This document shows, one piece after another, positions 13,401 to 26,299 of a stretch of 64,000 nucleotides of DNA. The notes below the pieces were generated by a model. It saw only the letters and a program-made list of their open reading frames with translations, had not been told where the DNA came from and did not search any database. Each line of letters opens with the position of its first letter. Position 1 is the stretch's first letter. The position numbers were made by a program, and so were the translations under genes. Origin of the DNA: Neodontobutis hainanensis. Its lineage: Eukaryota; Chordata; Actinopteri; Gobiiformes; Odontobutidae. The stretch spans positions 540,001 to 604,000 of the forward strand of contig JALDNG010000093.1 of NCBI GenBank assembly GCA_024349245.1. The letters are read 5' to 3'.

Positions 13401-13769
13401 TCTGCCATCAAACTCAGTGGAATCATGTATTTAGTTACAATCTGACCAGCTTTAAATGTTTGGCTATACTCTTCATTAATGACGTAAACAGTGACTGTAA
13501 CCCCCAACACTGCCACCAGAAAATGAATCAGACAGATTGAAAAAAGGGACATATATTAATCTAAAAATGGTGGTTGACCAGAGCCGATCTGTGGACAGAC
13601 ATTTTGAGAAAAATTGATCAGTTGCAGCCAGCCTTATTTATGAACTCAAGAACGTAATGTATGGTGTCCTACCAACATCATTAAAACCTCTACAAAATAA
13701 ATATTGTCATTACATTTCTCCGGATGTTTGTGACATAAATCCTTCTCAGAATTCCAGTTAAAAATGACT

Positions 13770-14030
13770 AGTAACACTTTAGAATAACTCACACAATAAA
13801 ACAGAAGCAATGCATAATAGATTATTTGTTAGATGAGATTAACAAATAATGAATTAATAAACCATTTGTAGACTTTGAAATACCATTCATATGTATAATT
13901 ATACATGGGTTCATTGTAAAGACCAAAACATTTATGTTTATGTTTAACAATGTTTGTACCATAATGGTGATTATTAATGTTGGATTAATGCTTTGTAAAT
14001 GATGTTGTTACAAATACTCAACTAATGCTT
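13770..14030. repeat. MITE-like fragment (TAACACTTTA type)
   Basis: Begins GTAACACTTTAGAATAA, typical of a fish MITE end, followed by AT-rich sequence without coding capacity. The opposite end was not found, so it is probably partial. Confidence 0.4.
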
Positions 14031-15889
14031 CATAGTGTTGAAGTCAATACTTTGTCTGTGTCTTATTTCTTTTTGAAGATTCAGGATGTATGTCTACATT
14101 CTCTTTTGTCCCTCCAAGTACATTTAAATGCGTCTTTCTTTTACCGCTGCCCCTCAACACATGTAGATCATTTACAATACATACTGTTTCAAACAAAACG
14201 AGTAAACACAAGCATCTCATCTGTCCTTCTGTTAGTTATACTTTGACACATCTACCTCTCCTTCAGAATACTCCCATCTTATTGAGGACAACAGCTCATC
14301 TTGTTCATATATTATTTAGAGAATAGTTTCTGTTTGATTGTTTGTTGATGATTCTATGTAGATTGTAGTCATTTGCAACAATATTAAAGATTTATTGGGC
14401 ATGTAATCTTTAGGTTACTGTTGTCCTAACAGTGAACATTTTGGATTTGTTTTTAGTTTTGTCAGTCTGAAGATCTGATATGGCTATAGAAAATACTGTC
14501 AGCGTGCAGTGGAGGTAGAAGTTAACTCTGGGGTGTGTGGAAATTATACGTGACAAAGAACCACTTTCATCCGTTTTGTGTGTAAAACCAGTTTTTTCTC
14601 TTCTATGTGGCTTGTTTATTTATTTATTTTTTGTTTTTTAAAAGCCATACTCCAACATAGATTAGAATACACACTTTTCTATGTAGGCAGCAAGGTCCAA
14701 ACCACAACAGCAAAACCTGTTCATATGGAGCAGGTCCATACAATATAATCTAACATAGTTCTGTTTCCATACAGCTCCTGATTCAATATTTCACAATATG
14801 ATGATCTATAGAAACACAATAAATTTAATTAAAAATGATCATTTGTTGAAAATGGCGCAATACTAAATCAATATGGTACACGTTGATTTACAGTGGGTAT
14901 GTAAAGAATATTGGTAATATATTATCTTGCTGTTGAAACATGCACATAGGACTGGTTGAGGATTTAGATGATGTAAAAGTCCTCAGCGGTGACAGACTGA
15001 AAGGCAGTGAGTCCCAGTTGAGATAATAATAAGTCTGAGTTTTCGTCTCAGGCTGTTTGTTCATGTTTTGTGTGTTTAGAGTGCTTCTGTGTGTCCAAAG
15101 CTCTATCAATACATTACAGAGCCCTGTCATAAATTTGAGTGTGTCAGAAACGACAGGCTGAGCTGTAAAACTGCTCACTGGAGAAGAGAGTGATACAGAT
15201 GCACAGGAGACGAGGTTAGTGCTTTTTCTCCATCTAGTGGTTATGTTTCTGTATTGCAGTTCAAGTTAGACATCACATCAGACCCAATGCCTATCCACAG
15301 TAAACACCTCCTATAAATTTACTGTAAACCCATGTTTGATCATTAATTATAAAAAATAATAAAATAAATAAAATAATTTTAAAAAAATTAACAGATTCAC
15401 GTTGTATCTGTTGGGTTCAGTGTTCTGTGCTGAAAACTGTCCTGAGCAACAGTACCATCTTCTGGACACTCATTCACATTAACTGTAGCTTCAACGCTGT
15501 GCTTCATCATTCATTCTTACGGGGTCATATGGAAATTGATGTTTCATCATCAGAAAAAAAATGTATTCACAAATGACACATTGTTTGAAGGCTATTAAAC
15601 AAAATTATGCCAAAGCATTGTTTGTTATTTTTAAGTGATGGGTACTTGTTCTTTTGTCCTTCCATGTAGGAGTCGGCCACAACCCTCTATCTTAAGACCA
15701 ATAGCTGTGAGCACATTGATGTGGTAGGTATATGTCGGGGTCTGGATAAGTAAACCTCTGAAGAGGCTTGTGTTTCAAAGTCGAGGCAACCAGTTACATA
15801 ATACAAGTTGTGCTTTCATATGGGCAATAAATCATATTTGAAACTAACCTTTATACAAGACAAGACATTTTCCTCTAGTTTTTAACTGG
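14031..15889. other. Intergenic DNA
   Basis: No gene recognised. The open frames at 14025-14326 (+) and 14888-15178 (-) have no domain or codon pattern I recognise. Confidence 0.5.
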
Positions 15890-16240
15890 CTTTCTAAACG
15901 TTATATTGGAGCAGCAGCTGTTTTGAGGGATTTCCTAATGTTTCTGTGAACAGAGTTTAATGTTTTACTACTAATCTAGCTTTATTTTGAAAAGTACATT
16001 TATCAAACTCATCTGATTTGTTTTCTCTTTGAAAGCTCATTCTTCCCTTAATAAGGATTCTCTATCGTCCAATCAACAGACTGCAATGTTCTGCTCCACC
16101 TTTGTACCCTTTAACAATGGAAAATGACCCATATAGGCCCGAAGTGTACACCTCTGCACCAGGCTCAAGACTGTTGAGAGTTTTTTTCCTGCAGCTCTTG
16201 GACTTTTGTATACCGTAAAACTGTAATCGAGACCAGCCAA
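15890..16240 (-). repeat. Dispersed repeat family A, inverted copy
   Basis: Contains GGATTCTCTATCGTCCAATC (about 16056-16075) followed by AACAGACTGC, the reverse complement of the block at 12910-12930. AAAGTACATTTATC near 15993 is the inverse of a block near 47680. Spacing agrees with the 47390-47830 copy. Confidence 0.5.
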
Positions 16241-16693
16241 GACCGCATTGATTCCACATCAGTATACCATGTCCACATTTTTTAGGGGAGCTGGATTTGA
16301 AAATGTGAAAATGTGAATATTTGAAGTCCCTTCTAATATTCTCTGCACTGTAAGTAAGGGACACATATTTAGAAATGGACTGTTTTATGAGACTTTTTAT
16401 TCCAACAAACCATTCGAATATCAATGTAACCAAATGTAATGTATGGGGCCATACCTCCAGAGCCTATCCCCTCCCATTGTGCAAGGTGGAGGTCAGCCAC
16501 TCAATTGGGAACAGCTCCAGGACCAGTCTGTGCCAGTTGGCTGTAGTGGGAGGGTCTGTCGCTGATCCAGGACAGAAAGATGTTTCTCTGCGCAGCGTAC
16601 ATGAGGACAATAAAAGTCTCCTGGAGCCTGACCCAACATTACTGTCTCTGTCGGTCCACATTTAGTGTTACACCAAGTATCCCCGTTATGTCC

Positions 16694-16905
16694 GGGGGCA
16701 GTAGCTCAGTGGGTAGAGCGGTCGTCCTTCAACTGGAAGGTAGGCAGTTCGATTCCCTCTCTCCCCACAGTTCATACTGTCGTTGTGTCCTTGGGCAAGA
16801 CACTTAACCCACCTTGTCTCCAGTGGCTGTAACACTGGTAATTACTGTAGAACTATGTAAGTCGCTTTGGATAAAAGCGTCAGCTAAATGAATAAATGTA
16901 AATGT
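16694..16905 (+). mobile_element. Full-length tRNA-derived SINE with L2-type tail
   Basis: The element has a tRNA-like head with box A TAGCTCAGTGGG (16702-16713) and box B AGTTCGATTCC (16746-16756). The body contains GTTGTGTCCTTGGGCAAGAC and GTAACACTGGTAATTACTG. The tail is AGTCGCTTTGGATAAAAGCG, then TCAGCTAAATGAATAAATG. Pol III would transcribe it from the internal boxes, and the tail matches the LINE 3' ends at 44011 and 46769, implying LINE-driven mobilisation. Other copies are at 22370, 34978 and 52241. It is not a functional tRNA gene because the acceptor stem and CCA-side pairing are absent. Confidence 0.88.
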
Positions 16906-16924
16906 CCTCCAGATCGTCTGTCCA

Positions 16925-17297
16925 TTCATTCATTTTTTACCGCTTTGTCCCGTTAGGGGTCGCGGGTGACTGTAGCCTATCCCAGCAGCTTTGGGCCTGA
17001 GGCAGGGTACAGCCTGGACAGTGGCCAGTTAGTCGCAGGGCTGACATATAGAGACAGACAATGACAAACAATCATTCACTCTCACATTCATTCACTAGGG
17101 ACACTTTAGAGTTGCCAATTAACCTGTACATGCATGTCTTTGGACGGTGGGAGGAAGCCGGAGTACCTGGAGAGAACCCACGGTAACACATGGAGGACAT
17201 GCAGACTCCTCACAGAAAGACCGGAGTCGGCCGGGTTTTGAACTCACGACCTTCTTGCTGTAAGGCAGGAGTGCTAACCACTCTGCCACGTGCACCC
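16925..17297 (-). mobile_element. SINE-like retroelement with 12-bp target duplication
   Basis: A roughly 373-base non-coding element read on the minus strand. Its minus-strand 5' head is GGGTGCACGTGGCAGAGTGG, followed by a box B-like GAGTTCAAAACCCGG region. It ends at low coordinates in AATGAATGAATGGA. It is bounded by perfect 12-base direct repeats ATCGTCTGTCCA at 16913-16924 and 17298-17309, the hallmark of LINE-type target-primed insertion. The sequence matches a very common teleost repeat containing GTGGGAGGAAGCCGGAGTAC. It sits only 7 bases after the preceding SINE. Confidence 0.85.
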
Positions 17298-17309
17298 ATC
17301 GTCTGTCCA

Positions 17310-19829
17310 ATATAACTGAATTTTAAGACATGACCAACACATGAGTAAAAGTCCCTTCCACTGATTTACATTTCAGACACATAGGTCTCTTTTACTTGGG
17401 GAAATCTGTACACTGGGAATTTGAAACTGCAGCTGCCTGGCGCGGTTACAAATAGATGTACAGATAAATGTTGACATTTTATCATCTAGGTATTCCTAAA
17501 AATGTTACTGTTCTTCATTTTAACACCACAGCGCTGCTCTGATTGGAGATAATGTTCTGGTAATAGGTGGTTCATCAAATCAAAATATCTGCCCTTCTGA
17601 ACATTTGAGTTACATGGCTGCCCGCCTCGATATGTGACTGGATAAAATCTTAATCTTTTAATCTTGTATAACTTCTTTTTAATTTTTTTCCAGGCTCATG
17701 CAGTGGTTTATCTTGGTCTGGTCTTGGTAAGGATTCCCTCAGGTCTTGTCTATTGGTCTTGTGAGTGTAGTCTCCTCTACAACACAACTATTGTCTGTCA
17801 ATAGGACTAGTCTCTGTGCTGTTGAATAAGGTGGTAATCTAATAATACAGAATGTGAGTGGCCATAACTTCATGAAAAATGTTCCATATAATAGATTAAT
17901 ATTTTTACACTTATTTGCTGATTGAAATTAAAGCTACTGGTCTTTGTCTAGTTTTGTTTTGCTGAGACAAACACAGTTCTGTCCTATACACTTTTGGCTC
18001 AATGTCAAGGTCAGCCCAGTTTGGGGAGGGGTCCAGGGGGGTCCTGGTGTTTACAGGGCTCAGAATAAAAGCCTGATGGCAGCAGGTTTTGGGTGTGCTT
18101 CTTGGGATCTGTCCGCCCGTGACGACATGGCTGCTCGTTTTTCACAGCCGCCGCGTTTTATGGTGCCGCACACCGCTGACGGGCAGCCAGCGTGTGTTCT
18201 GCAGACTTTAATTGTCTGTCGCTTGCAATAAAAGAGCCACTGAAATGCACAACATTAAAAAAAAAAAAAAAAAAAAAGAGCTGGTCCCGGTGCATCCTGG
18301 GACACGGAGATGGGTGATCTGGATTATGGAGGACCAGATATTTACTGATATGAACGTCATGAAGAATGGGAGTTTTACCAAACGTCAAAGAAGCGCAGCT
18401 TCTTTAAAATGTTTTCAAAGTCAGTGTATATTCGGTGCTCTTCTTTAGTGTCTTCAATCAATGTAAATACCACCACTATATAAACCCATGTGATATAAAA
18501 AAACATTTTTGGTTTGCTTCCTTGTTTTGTGTCATTTCCTTGTGCGGTTTTCTCAAGTGTTTGCTCAGCTAAGGGTACACTCAGTACAATCTGTACTGGC
18601 CTGAGAATGTATGACACCTTAAAGCAGTGCATTTAGACTAGTGCAAGTGTGCCCATGCAGGCTCCCCATAGGTTTAGGCCTGGCTAAAGAACAAGCATAT
18701 GTATATATAGTGTTCATGGTGTAGAAGTGATGCGACAGCTAAACACATTACTTTTTCTCTCATTCAATTTGTCATGGTTATTACACAATGCACCAGATAC
18801 ACTAGCTCGGTGGTCTCCAAAGATGAGGTTGGGATCCCAAAGTGGGTCTCAAGAGATTTTATTTAGGTTGCAAAAAAACTTTAAAAATCCAGGAAAAGAT
18901 GTGAAAGTCACTTAATCAATTAATTAAAAAAATTAATAAATAAAAACTATTGTAAATTGGCAATGGCAATGTGTTGTTCCATTCCAAGAGCTGCAGTTGT
19001 GCACAAAAGCAATCAATACCTAATAACAGAATTGGTAAAGTTCACTTTTGTAAACATCTTTACAGATTATGTGAAAAGCAGGTTCTCTGTATGGTCCAAT
19101 AACCTTTGGGCAGGTTGTCTGTGCATGGGGCTTGGGCATCAGTTGATTTCTGTCCTCTTACCTGTCAGAAAACCAACATTTGACTTTGACTTTACACAAA
19201 GCAATAGAAAGGAATATGTTTTCAAAAGATCCTAAGTCTTCAATCAAAACTATTTGAACTTATTACAAATAATGTTCTGAAAAAAATACTGGAAAAATCC
19301 CAGAAACTGTGAGTGCAGACAATAGAGCACCTTTAAATGTCAATGAGAGAACGCACACACCACACGATGGAAAACACAGACCAGCAGCTCTGTCCCAGTG
19401 AAATCTGTTCATATTCTATTAACTACTTACTCCGAGTAATGCATAATGTAAAATATTCATGCTGCTTCATGAAATATTCATTGTTCTAATAAGTGGACTC
19501 ATCTCACTGTTATTACATCTTCATCTCCTACTTATTAAACCATTATCTCACCTCTCTGTTTTCTGAAGGTCATCTGTCTCTCTGCACTGCACTGCCATCT
19601 TGTGGTCTTAGACAGATGCCAACTTACTGAACCTATTTTTCTCAAGCAGTTTTTGTTTACCATGGATCTTTTTTATCTATTTTAAATTCTGTGTATATTA
19701 TCACAATGCATATTAATGTATGGAGAAGAAATTATCTCTTGAGTTATTTCCTTTCATCATGTCCATGAAGGTTCATGTCATCCACACATATGGACATTAA
19801 AGCCTATATGCCTTCTATGTAAGCTTTTG
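17310..19829. other. Intergenic DNA
   Basis: No gene recognised. There is a small GC-richer spot at 18100-18200 and a poly(A) run of about 21 bases near 18257-18277. The spot has no flanking splice signals I trust. Confidence 0.5.
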
Positions 19830-19948
19830 TTAACACTTTATTTTACACTATCAAGTGCACACACATTAAGTACAATATAACACACTATGTAACAAACTGT
19901 AATAACATGTAGGAGGTATATCAAGTGTTGTATCAAATAAAGTGTAAC
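19830..19948. mobile_element. Short MITE-like element
   Basis: Left end TTAACACTTTATTTTACA; the right end is the imperfect inverse, TATCAAATAAAGTGTAACAG. The interior is AT-rich and non-coding. About 119 bases in all. Confidence 0.5.
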
Positions 19949-20479
19949 AGACCTTTTATTCCTTTTATCATACAAAGGCAATTTTGTATTGTGGGATCCC
20001 AGTAAGAATAATAAGAAAACAAATATTTATGGTTTTGTAAATTATACAAACTGGAGAAGTCTTTGAGGTCTTTTTTGAAGAGGTAGTGGGGCAGACCATT
20101 GATTGTTTATATAGTGGATGTAATCCGCCCATTGGTCCCCTATTTACTGATATTGTTGTTACGATTCGGCAATAAAATCTGGGATTTTGGGGTTTTATTC
20201 CATAGTAAAACAATAGTTTTTAGATAGCATAAACGGACATAATAATCAATAAATCCCCATCTTTTGTACCAGGCTGTAAACATGATTTTTACACTTGTAA
20301 AGTCGCCATTGGGTTTCTCCTTATATTTCCGCTTTTGGAGCCTGTCCTCTGGTGGATGGTGGTATATTGCTGTATTTCGCCGTATTTCGCCATATGGCGG
20401 TGCCCTCGCGCGACGACCATTTAGGAGGTTCCATGGGAGACGCTTGGGGCAGACCAGGACAGCCAACCAAGGAAGCCTG

Positions 20480-20695
20480 GCTTTTTTCTCATTTAAAGGG
20501 TAGAACTAAGGACAGGAGGTTGGCGTCTGAGGACTTGGAGGAATGAGAGGGTGTGTGGAATTGGAGCAGGTCTGTGAGGTAGAAGGACATCAGGTTATGG
20601 AGAGCTTTAAAGGTAATGAGGAGGACTTTGAACTGTATACATTGGGGAATGGGAAGCCAGTGGAGTTTTTGAAAGACAGGGGTGATATCTCAAAA
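20480..20695 (-). pseudogene. L2-type LINE reverse-transcriptase fragment
   Basis: On the minus strand this reads through LHWLPIPQCIQFKVLLITFK and ALHNLMSFYLTDLLQFHTPS. That is the region just C-terminal to the reverse transcriptase core in L2/Maui-type LINEs. Only about 70 codons remain. There are no catalytic motifs, and both ends stop abruptly, so it is a dead fragment from a different LINE family than the one at 39855-42430. Confidence 0.75.
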
Positions 20696-20699
20696 ATGA

Positions 20700-22369
20700 A
20701 AACTGGGACTGGTAATAAACTCGACTTTTTACATATGTTTTGTTAATACTTACATTTTTTTAATCTTTTATTAAACTTATAATGACACTTAGTGTAGATT
20801 GTTTATGTTTAGAAAAGAAAAGAAAAGAAAAAACAATGTAATTAGGTGATGGTAGCTTGGCCAGCTGCGACTAACTATTTTTCTGTTTTATACAAAGTTA
20901 GTCTGGTACCCTGTTGTTTGCATTCAATTTCAATGGTGGGGTTTACAAGGAATGTTAACCAATAAGAAAAAAGCTGGATGTGACGCAAAATAGGCTAAAC
21001 CACACAGCCGTTTGTCAACAAGGAAGCCACTTGAGCGCTGCTAGTTAATTTTGCCAGCAGTAGACCTCACACCAGAGCGGTTTTATTGTTTTTATACTTC
21101 GCTGGTTCTTCAAAACTGAGGCGAGAGCACAAATAAACAGCTTCTCGGTAGCAGAGTCCGCCATGTTGAATCTTTGTTGAATTTTTGGACTAGCTGTGTG
21201 AGCTCAGTAATTTGTTTTTGATGTAGCCAGCAAACCACTCCCACAAATGGCTTGTGATTGGTTTGTCCGCAAAAATGCAGAGGAAGGGATTCAATATGAG
21301 AAAGAGACCAGACCGTCCTCCTTTTGAAAAAACAATAATGTCTGGTATACCAGGCTAGGGTGATGGCATCATGGATGGTTAAACTGACCTCTGATGTTCT
21401 GTCCAGTATTAATTAACTTTAGGAATACTTTTATGATGTTACACAGTGTCATACCCTCCAATCCTAAATGTGGTATAATAAGTGGTAGAAGATGAATGAA
21501 TAAGATGAATTGAATCCCTGCTTTGGCCCATTTTCTTACTTTTTCTAATGGACCAATGTTTATGAGTATTGTACAGATTTTGGCATCTTACCTGGAGCAG
21601 TAGGTCGACAATGTCCCAGCTTCCCAGGTGTGAGACAGCATATGAACCCTTGTCCCTGTAACCGTCCCCAGGGCTTGTTTTGGGATCTTAATTGCCTCCT
21701 TGATCTACCAACACTGTTTGTTCTCCTCTGTTGAAATAATCCAGGATTTGTTCAGGTTTTCTGGGTTGGCTTTTTGTTTGGTTTCTCATGTGCATGCTCT
21801 TGTTTCTGAAGAAGGCTGCAGGAAGGTAGCAGTTGAAATGTGTACAAAAGATACAATATTCAAATACAGATCACAGGTGTCCAGCTGTGGTTCTGTTCAT
21901 GTCTGGCATTCTTCCAAAGGGATCTCTGAACTGCTCTGGAACAGTCAAAATTGAACAGTCAAACGTATGATTGATTAGTGTATAATCACATCATGTCTGT
22001 CCATGCACAAGTGCAACCTGAGACAGAATTATCTCCGCTATGATCTGACTATATTGCATTTATAATGTATGTGTTTCCATATGAGTTCTGAATAACAATG
22101 TGGTTCAAATATTTGATGTGGTGAGTTGTGTATTTGTCTGTTAACTTCTGTCGTAAGTTATTTGAGTCGTTTGTTGCATATTTTACCTGTTTTAAACTTA
22201 CAAAGAATGTGAGTAATTAGCTCACGCCATTTACGTTCATTTGAACCTAATATGGGTGATTATAAATCTGAAAATGTGTAAAAAAAAGTATACTGTGAAC
22301 CATACTGTGAAACACCGGAAATAAATCTTTGAACATATTTAAGATGATCTTGGAGCCACTAAAGCCCCA
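20700..22369. other. Intergenic DNA
   Basis: Nothing recognisable beyond a short AAAAG repeat near 20813-20830. The open frame at 21700-21954 has no domain I recognise. Confidence 0.5.
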
Positions 22370-22535
22370 ACCAGAGGGTTGGTGGTTCGATTCCTGCTCT
22401 CCCCACAGTTCATACTGTTGTTGTGTCCTTGGGCAAGACACTTAACCCACCTGGCCTCCAGTGGTGTTCCAGCTGTAACACTGGTGAATGAAATTTGCTT
22501 TGCATGAAAGCGTGTGCTAAATGAATAAATGTAAT
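22370..22535 (+). mobile_element. 5'-truncated tRNA-derived SINE
   Basis: Starts at the box B region (TGGTTCGATTCCTGCTCTCC) and continues through GTTGTGTCCTTGGGCAAGAC to GAAAGCGTGTGCTAAATGAA. Same family as 16694. The box A half is missing. Confidence 0.8.
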
Positions 22536-23393
22536 TTTTTCTTGTGCCTGTTGTCCTCAGAAGAATGACAATAGGAAGAGATGAATTAGGATTACACCTT
22601 TTTCATATTTCTTTAGCAAACAAAGATGTTGAATTGATTGTCTTTAAAATGTTCTCACACATTTATGAAAGAGCATTAAAGGCATAATATGCAGGAGTTA
22701 AATTTTAATCCACTCTTTTAATTTTGTATCATTTTCCTTTCTTCAGTGAGCTGTCACTCAGAAACATCCTCCTCATGTAAACAAAGGAAAAAATACAGAC
22801 AGTGGGTACTTACATTTATTATATATTATTTACAGTGAACAAAAGGCTGTAGGTGTAAAATAAATAAAATGAGATTTGACTTAAATAAATGTGGGCTATA
22901 TTTAAACACAAAAATTTTCTGGACGCCTCACAGTTGGACCTCCACACACTTTCGAGGAACCTTGCCCTAGTGGGTCTTAAACAACTCAAACCCTTAGGCT
23001 CTGGAGCATTAAAAAAAAAAAAAAAAATTTTTTGCTTGCTATTTTGGGTCAAAACACAAATACACTTTGAAAAGATCATATTATTATACCCTTGCCTTTC
23101 AGGGAAAATAATGAGAAGAACTAAATAAAAACAAACTTAGAAATTGATAAACATATTTTTTCTTTTGTTCTGGGGTCATTAACAGGAGAAAAAATATTTT
23201 GCAATTAGGAAATTGAGCGCCAGATTAATTTTTTTGCTCTTGCTGTTTAGGGCTCCCATAAAGATATTATGAACAGTATTTTAGCCAAGGTTTTATAAAC
23301 ATACCCAACAGCTGGATTCCTTTTGAACGATCCAATTCAATTTCAGTCATTTTTACATCGTTCCATATTTCCTCTGGTCCCGAACAGCGACAG

Positions 23394-23409
23394 TGACCTT
23401 GAACCCCAC
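23394..23409 (-). promoter_or_regulatory. Nuclear-receptor-type motif, copy 1
   Basis: TGACCTTGAACCCCAC. Its reverse strand contains TCAAGGTCA, the extended half-site used by SF-1/ERR/FTZ-F1-type receptors. An identical 16-mer lies at 23512. Binding is inferred only. Confidence 0.35.
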
Positions 23410-23511
23410 CTTTGACTGGTGACGTTACTGCTCTAAACATTCATACCTGTACTCCAGCTCACTCTATTGATCCTTAACATAACACAAACTACATCTAATC
23501 CAGAGCCACGC

Positions 23512-23527
23512 TGACCTTGAACCCCAC
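23512..23527 (-). promoter_or_regulatory. Nuclear-receptor-type motif, copy 2
   Basis: Exact repeat of the 16-mer at 23394, in the same orientation, 118 bases further right. Confidence 0.35.
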
Positions 23528-24118
23528 ATAGTCACAGGGCAGCGTGCTTCTGCGGCCGTCACAAATGCAAATGCACCTCTATAAATATGTTTTAATTCTT
23601 CTAATGCGCTCGCTGCTCTGCTTTCATAAAAAATGCCTGAGTTCCCCCGGGGCCCGCTTTATGGAGGACCACTTCTGAAGGCCAGGTACGGATCGGGACG
23701 GATTAGAGTGTGTGCTGACAGGGGCGTGTTTGTACTTCGCACATGCACTGAGGAGTGGGAGCTGCGGGGCCTCTCCAGAGCTGTAAAAGTTTATAGCAAT
23801 CTGGGGCCCGGGTTGTCATGGTAACTGGTTATACGAGCCAGGGCTGGCTGTTCGAGGGGGGTCGTGTTTGTGGACATGTGTGTGTTTTGGCTGTAAATGG
23901 GGCAGAATCTTCTATTGATAATTAGGGTTAAAATGTGTCTGTAAGAGAATCTGCTGACTCTGGCACGTCTCACGTGATCTGACTTTTGTTTTATGGGACG
24001 GAAATATAATTTTGAGCTACGTAATTTTAGTGTCACTGGACAAACGTAACCTTGTCGTCACTTCGGAGGTGAAGTGATTGAAGGGGAAACAAAATACTTC
24101 CTGTCAGAAACCTAAGGC

Positions 24119-24270
24119 AGAGGCTCCTTGGTGGCTCATCTGGTTGTGTGTGTACCATTTACTTGGGGGACCTGGGTTCAATTCTTGCTCTGCTCATTTA
24201 CCCAATGTTGTTCCTAATTTTCAGCAGCTGAGGGCACTGTGTCAGTGAGATAGACATGAGATAGACATGA
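24119..24270 (+). mobile_element. tRNA-headed SINE, partial
   Basis: Box A-like TGGCTCATCTGG (24132-24143) and box B-like GGTTCAATTCT (24175-24185), about 31 bases apart. GTGTGTACCATTTACTTGG is shared with the SINE at 11819. The 3' half is degraded. Confidence 0.6.
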
Positions 24271-24889
24271 TTCTATTCTGATCTCATGTCTAAGAACCAT
24301 CAAAATGATTTGGAGGATACGCAGTCCTACTTTAACCAAACAAGTGTAAAACACACAAATGATATACACGGTACTTAATATAATAAAAATATATTGTATG
24401 AAAATGAGACACCAAATATCAAATGGAAACGTTCAAACATATGGCAAATTCATTATTTTTCTTGTCTTTTAGGGAAAACTTATCAAAGATGAGTATGTTC
24501 AAGTCATATCCTAAGCTTTGACTAATCACATGCTCAAATAGAAGAGGGTTTGTAGACGTTCCCGTTGGATGTTGGGATTTCAAAATTGAATCAATGGGTG
24601 CCAGAAATACAGAGAAAGTGTGTGCTCAGGTGGAAAAACAGCACACACACACAAAAAAATGAAAGCAACGTAAAATGCAGTTAAATATTCACAAGACGTT
24701 TAATGGGACAAAGACAATTGCATCGCTCTAACACCAAACTCTGAGACAGAAGTTTAAAATGAACTCTTAACTTTAGTTTACTAAAATAATGTTTTAGTAT
24801 ATCACTAATAGTTTTACTTTTATTTTTTTTTTTTTTCATTGAATAAAAGCAGAAAGGGTTTGGTGGCTGATGGATGCTGTCGGCACGTA

Positions 24890-25120
24890 TTCATGTCCGT
24901 ACCCTTGTCTCAGGGGCTCCTTGTGTCCAGGGGTGTGGCAGCACTGACAGGTCTGGGATTCTTTTACGTTTAAAGACATAGCAGCAGTTTTACCGTTTTG
25001 AACGTAAACAACATGGCACTGCTCTGACTGGATAAAACTGCAGTTGATAAATACAATAACTGACCAGGTATTCATTTAAAGAACCTGCACACGCTTTCAG
25101 TGGGAGCCCTCCAGATGGTG
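24890..25120. repeat. Dispersed repeat family B, copy 2
   Basis: Counterpart of 13190-13400 with the same ordered landmarks, including GACTGGATAAAACTGCAGTT and TTTCAGTGGGAGCCCTCC. No coding signal. Confidence 0.6.
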
Positions 25121-26299
25121 CTGTGGAGGAGACTGTGTTCTGTGGAGCAGCTCTATCTGACAGAGTCAGGTTACATTTAACTGGGATATAAAGATATCAA
25201 GCCATCTTTCCCCCCTTTTATTTATTTTCATGTACATCATACTAATGCACATACATATTGCCTTTGTGGGACTTAGTTGTTGGTCCATGAGATAATAGAG
25301 CATGTGCATTATGTTCTGGCACTCCTGGGAGTGGCTATTCCCTCAGCAGAACTTACATGTTCACCAGTGCAGTCTTGATTTCTGTTTTAAAGTAATTAGA
25401 CATTCTTGCTATTTGAGCGTTTTACAAAATATCTGTCAACACAACTCAACTATAAATGATTATGTTTGCCGGCCTAGACTTCACTCAGTAAACAGGTTTT
25501 GTAAATGCTTCTGTCAGCACAGAGTTAAATCTGACCGTAGTCCACACAGGGACATTAGCTCATTAGGCCGTGGTAGCTCTGAGTGATGCTGAAAACGATG
25601 ACTCTTACACTTCTCTTGGGTGTGCAGCCATGTTTTACCAGTCCAACTGCACTTCACATGGGCTTCAGGCTTCAGTGAACTCTGCTCATCCAAAACCAGC
25701 ATGGCTTTGTGGGAACGTCTTGACAAAACACACCAAACGCTGATGGATTCTACAATTTAAACAGCAAAATACGATCATATGCCTCATTAAAATTCAGTCA
25801 CTGAATGACTAGTGTCTTCCCCAAAAAAATCTAAAGATAAATGCAACTAAATCAAAACCTACACAAACCACAATCATGTGCAGGCCTCCAGGGTTAGCTC
25901 AGTGTCAGTCTAGAGACAAGAGCGACCTCTGCAGGCAGTAACAGAGCTGTGCAGTCACCTCTTCAGACCAGGACCTGTCGGTGGTAGAACTTACATGACA
26001 TAGAACTGTACTTTGTAGACTGAGGAGGACCCTTTTGAGTCTTTAACAACAAAAAATACACTATAAATCTTAAAACATTCACCAAGGTGCAGATGATTTC
26101 AACTATAAATTAAAGTTTTTCTGACCTATTGGAATACTCACTTTTCTTCTAAGCCTTAAGTATTTGAAGTTAAACAGGAAGGACCCATTTACTATTGTTT
26201 GACAAAAAGACCTTCTTTTTTCTTGGAATCACTTTTAATCACTAGAAGAAGACAAACTAAATTCAAGAAAACACTGAATGTTTCCTTCCATTTTCTTTT
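25121..26299. other. Intergenic DNA
   Basis: No gene recognised; only short open frames without domains. Confidence 0.5.

Larger units (their letters stand above)
22536..24118. other. Intergenic DNA with a GC-richer patch
   Basis: No gene recognised. 23380-23830 is richer in GC than its surroundings and carries two copies of TGACCTTGAACCCCAC. The 63-codon open frame at 23633 has no recognisable domain. Confidence 0.5.

Noticed and set aside
16694..16766. tRNA gene
   Set aside because: Boxes A and B are present, but the acceptor stem does not pair and the sequence continues into a SINE body and LINE-like tail. Same for 52241-52450.
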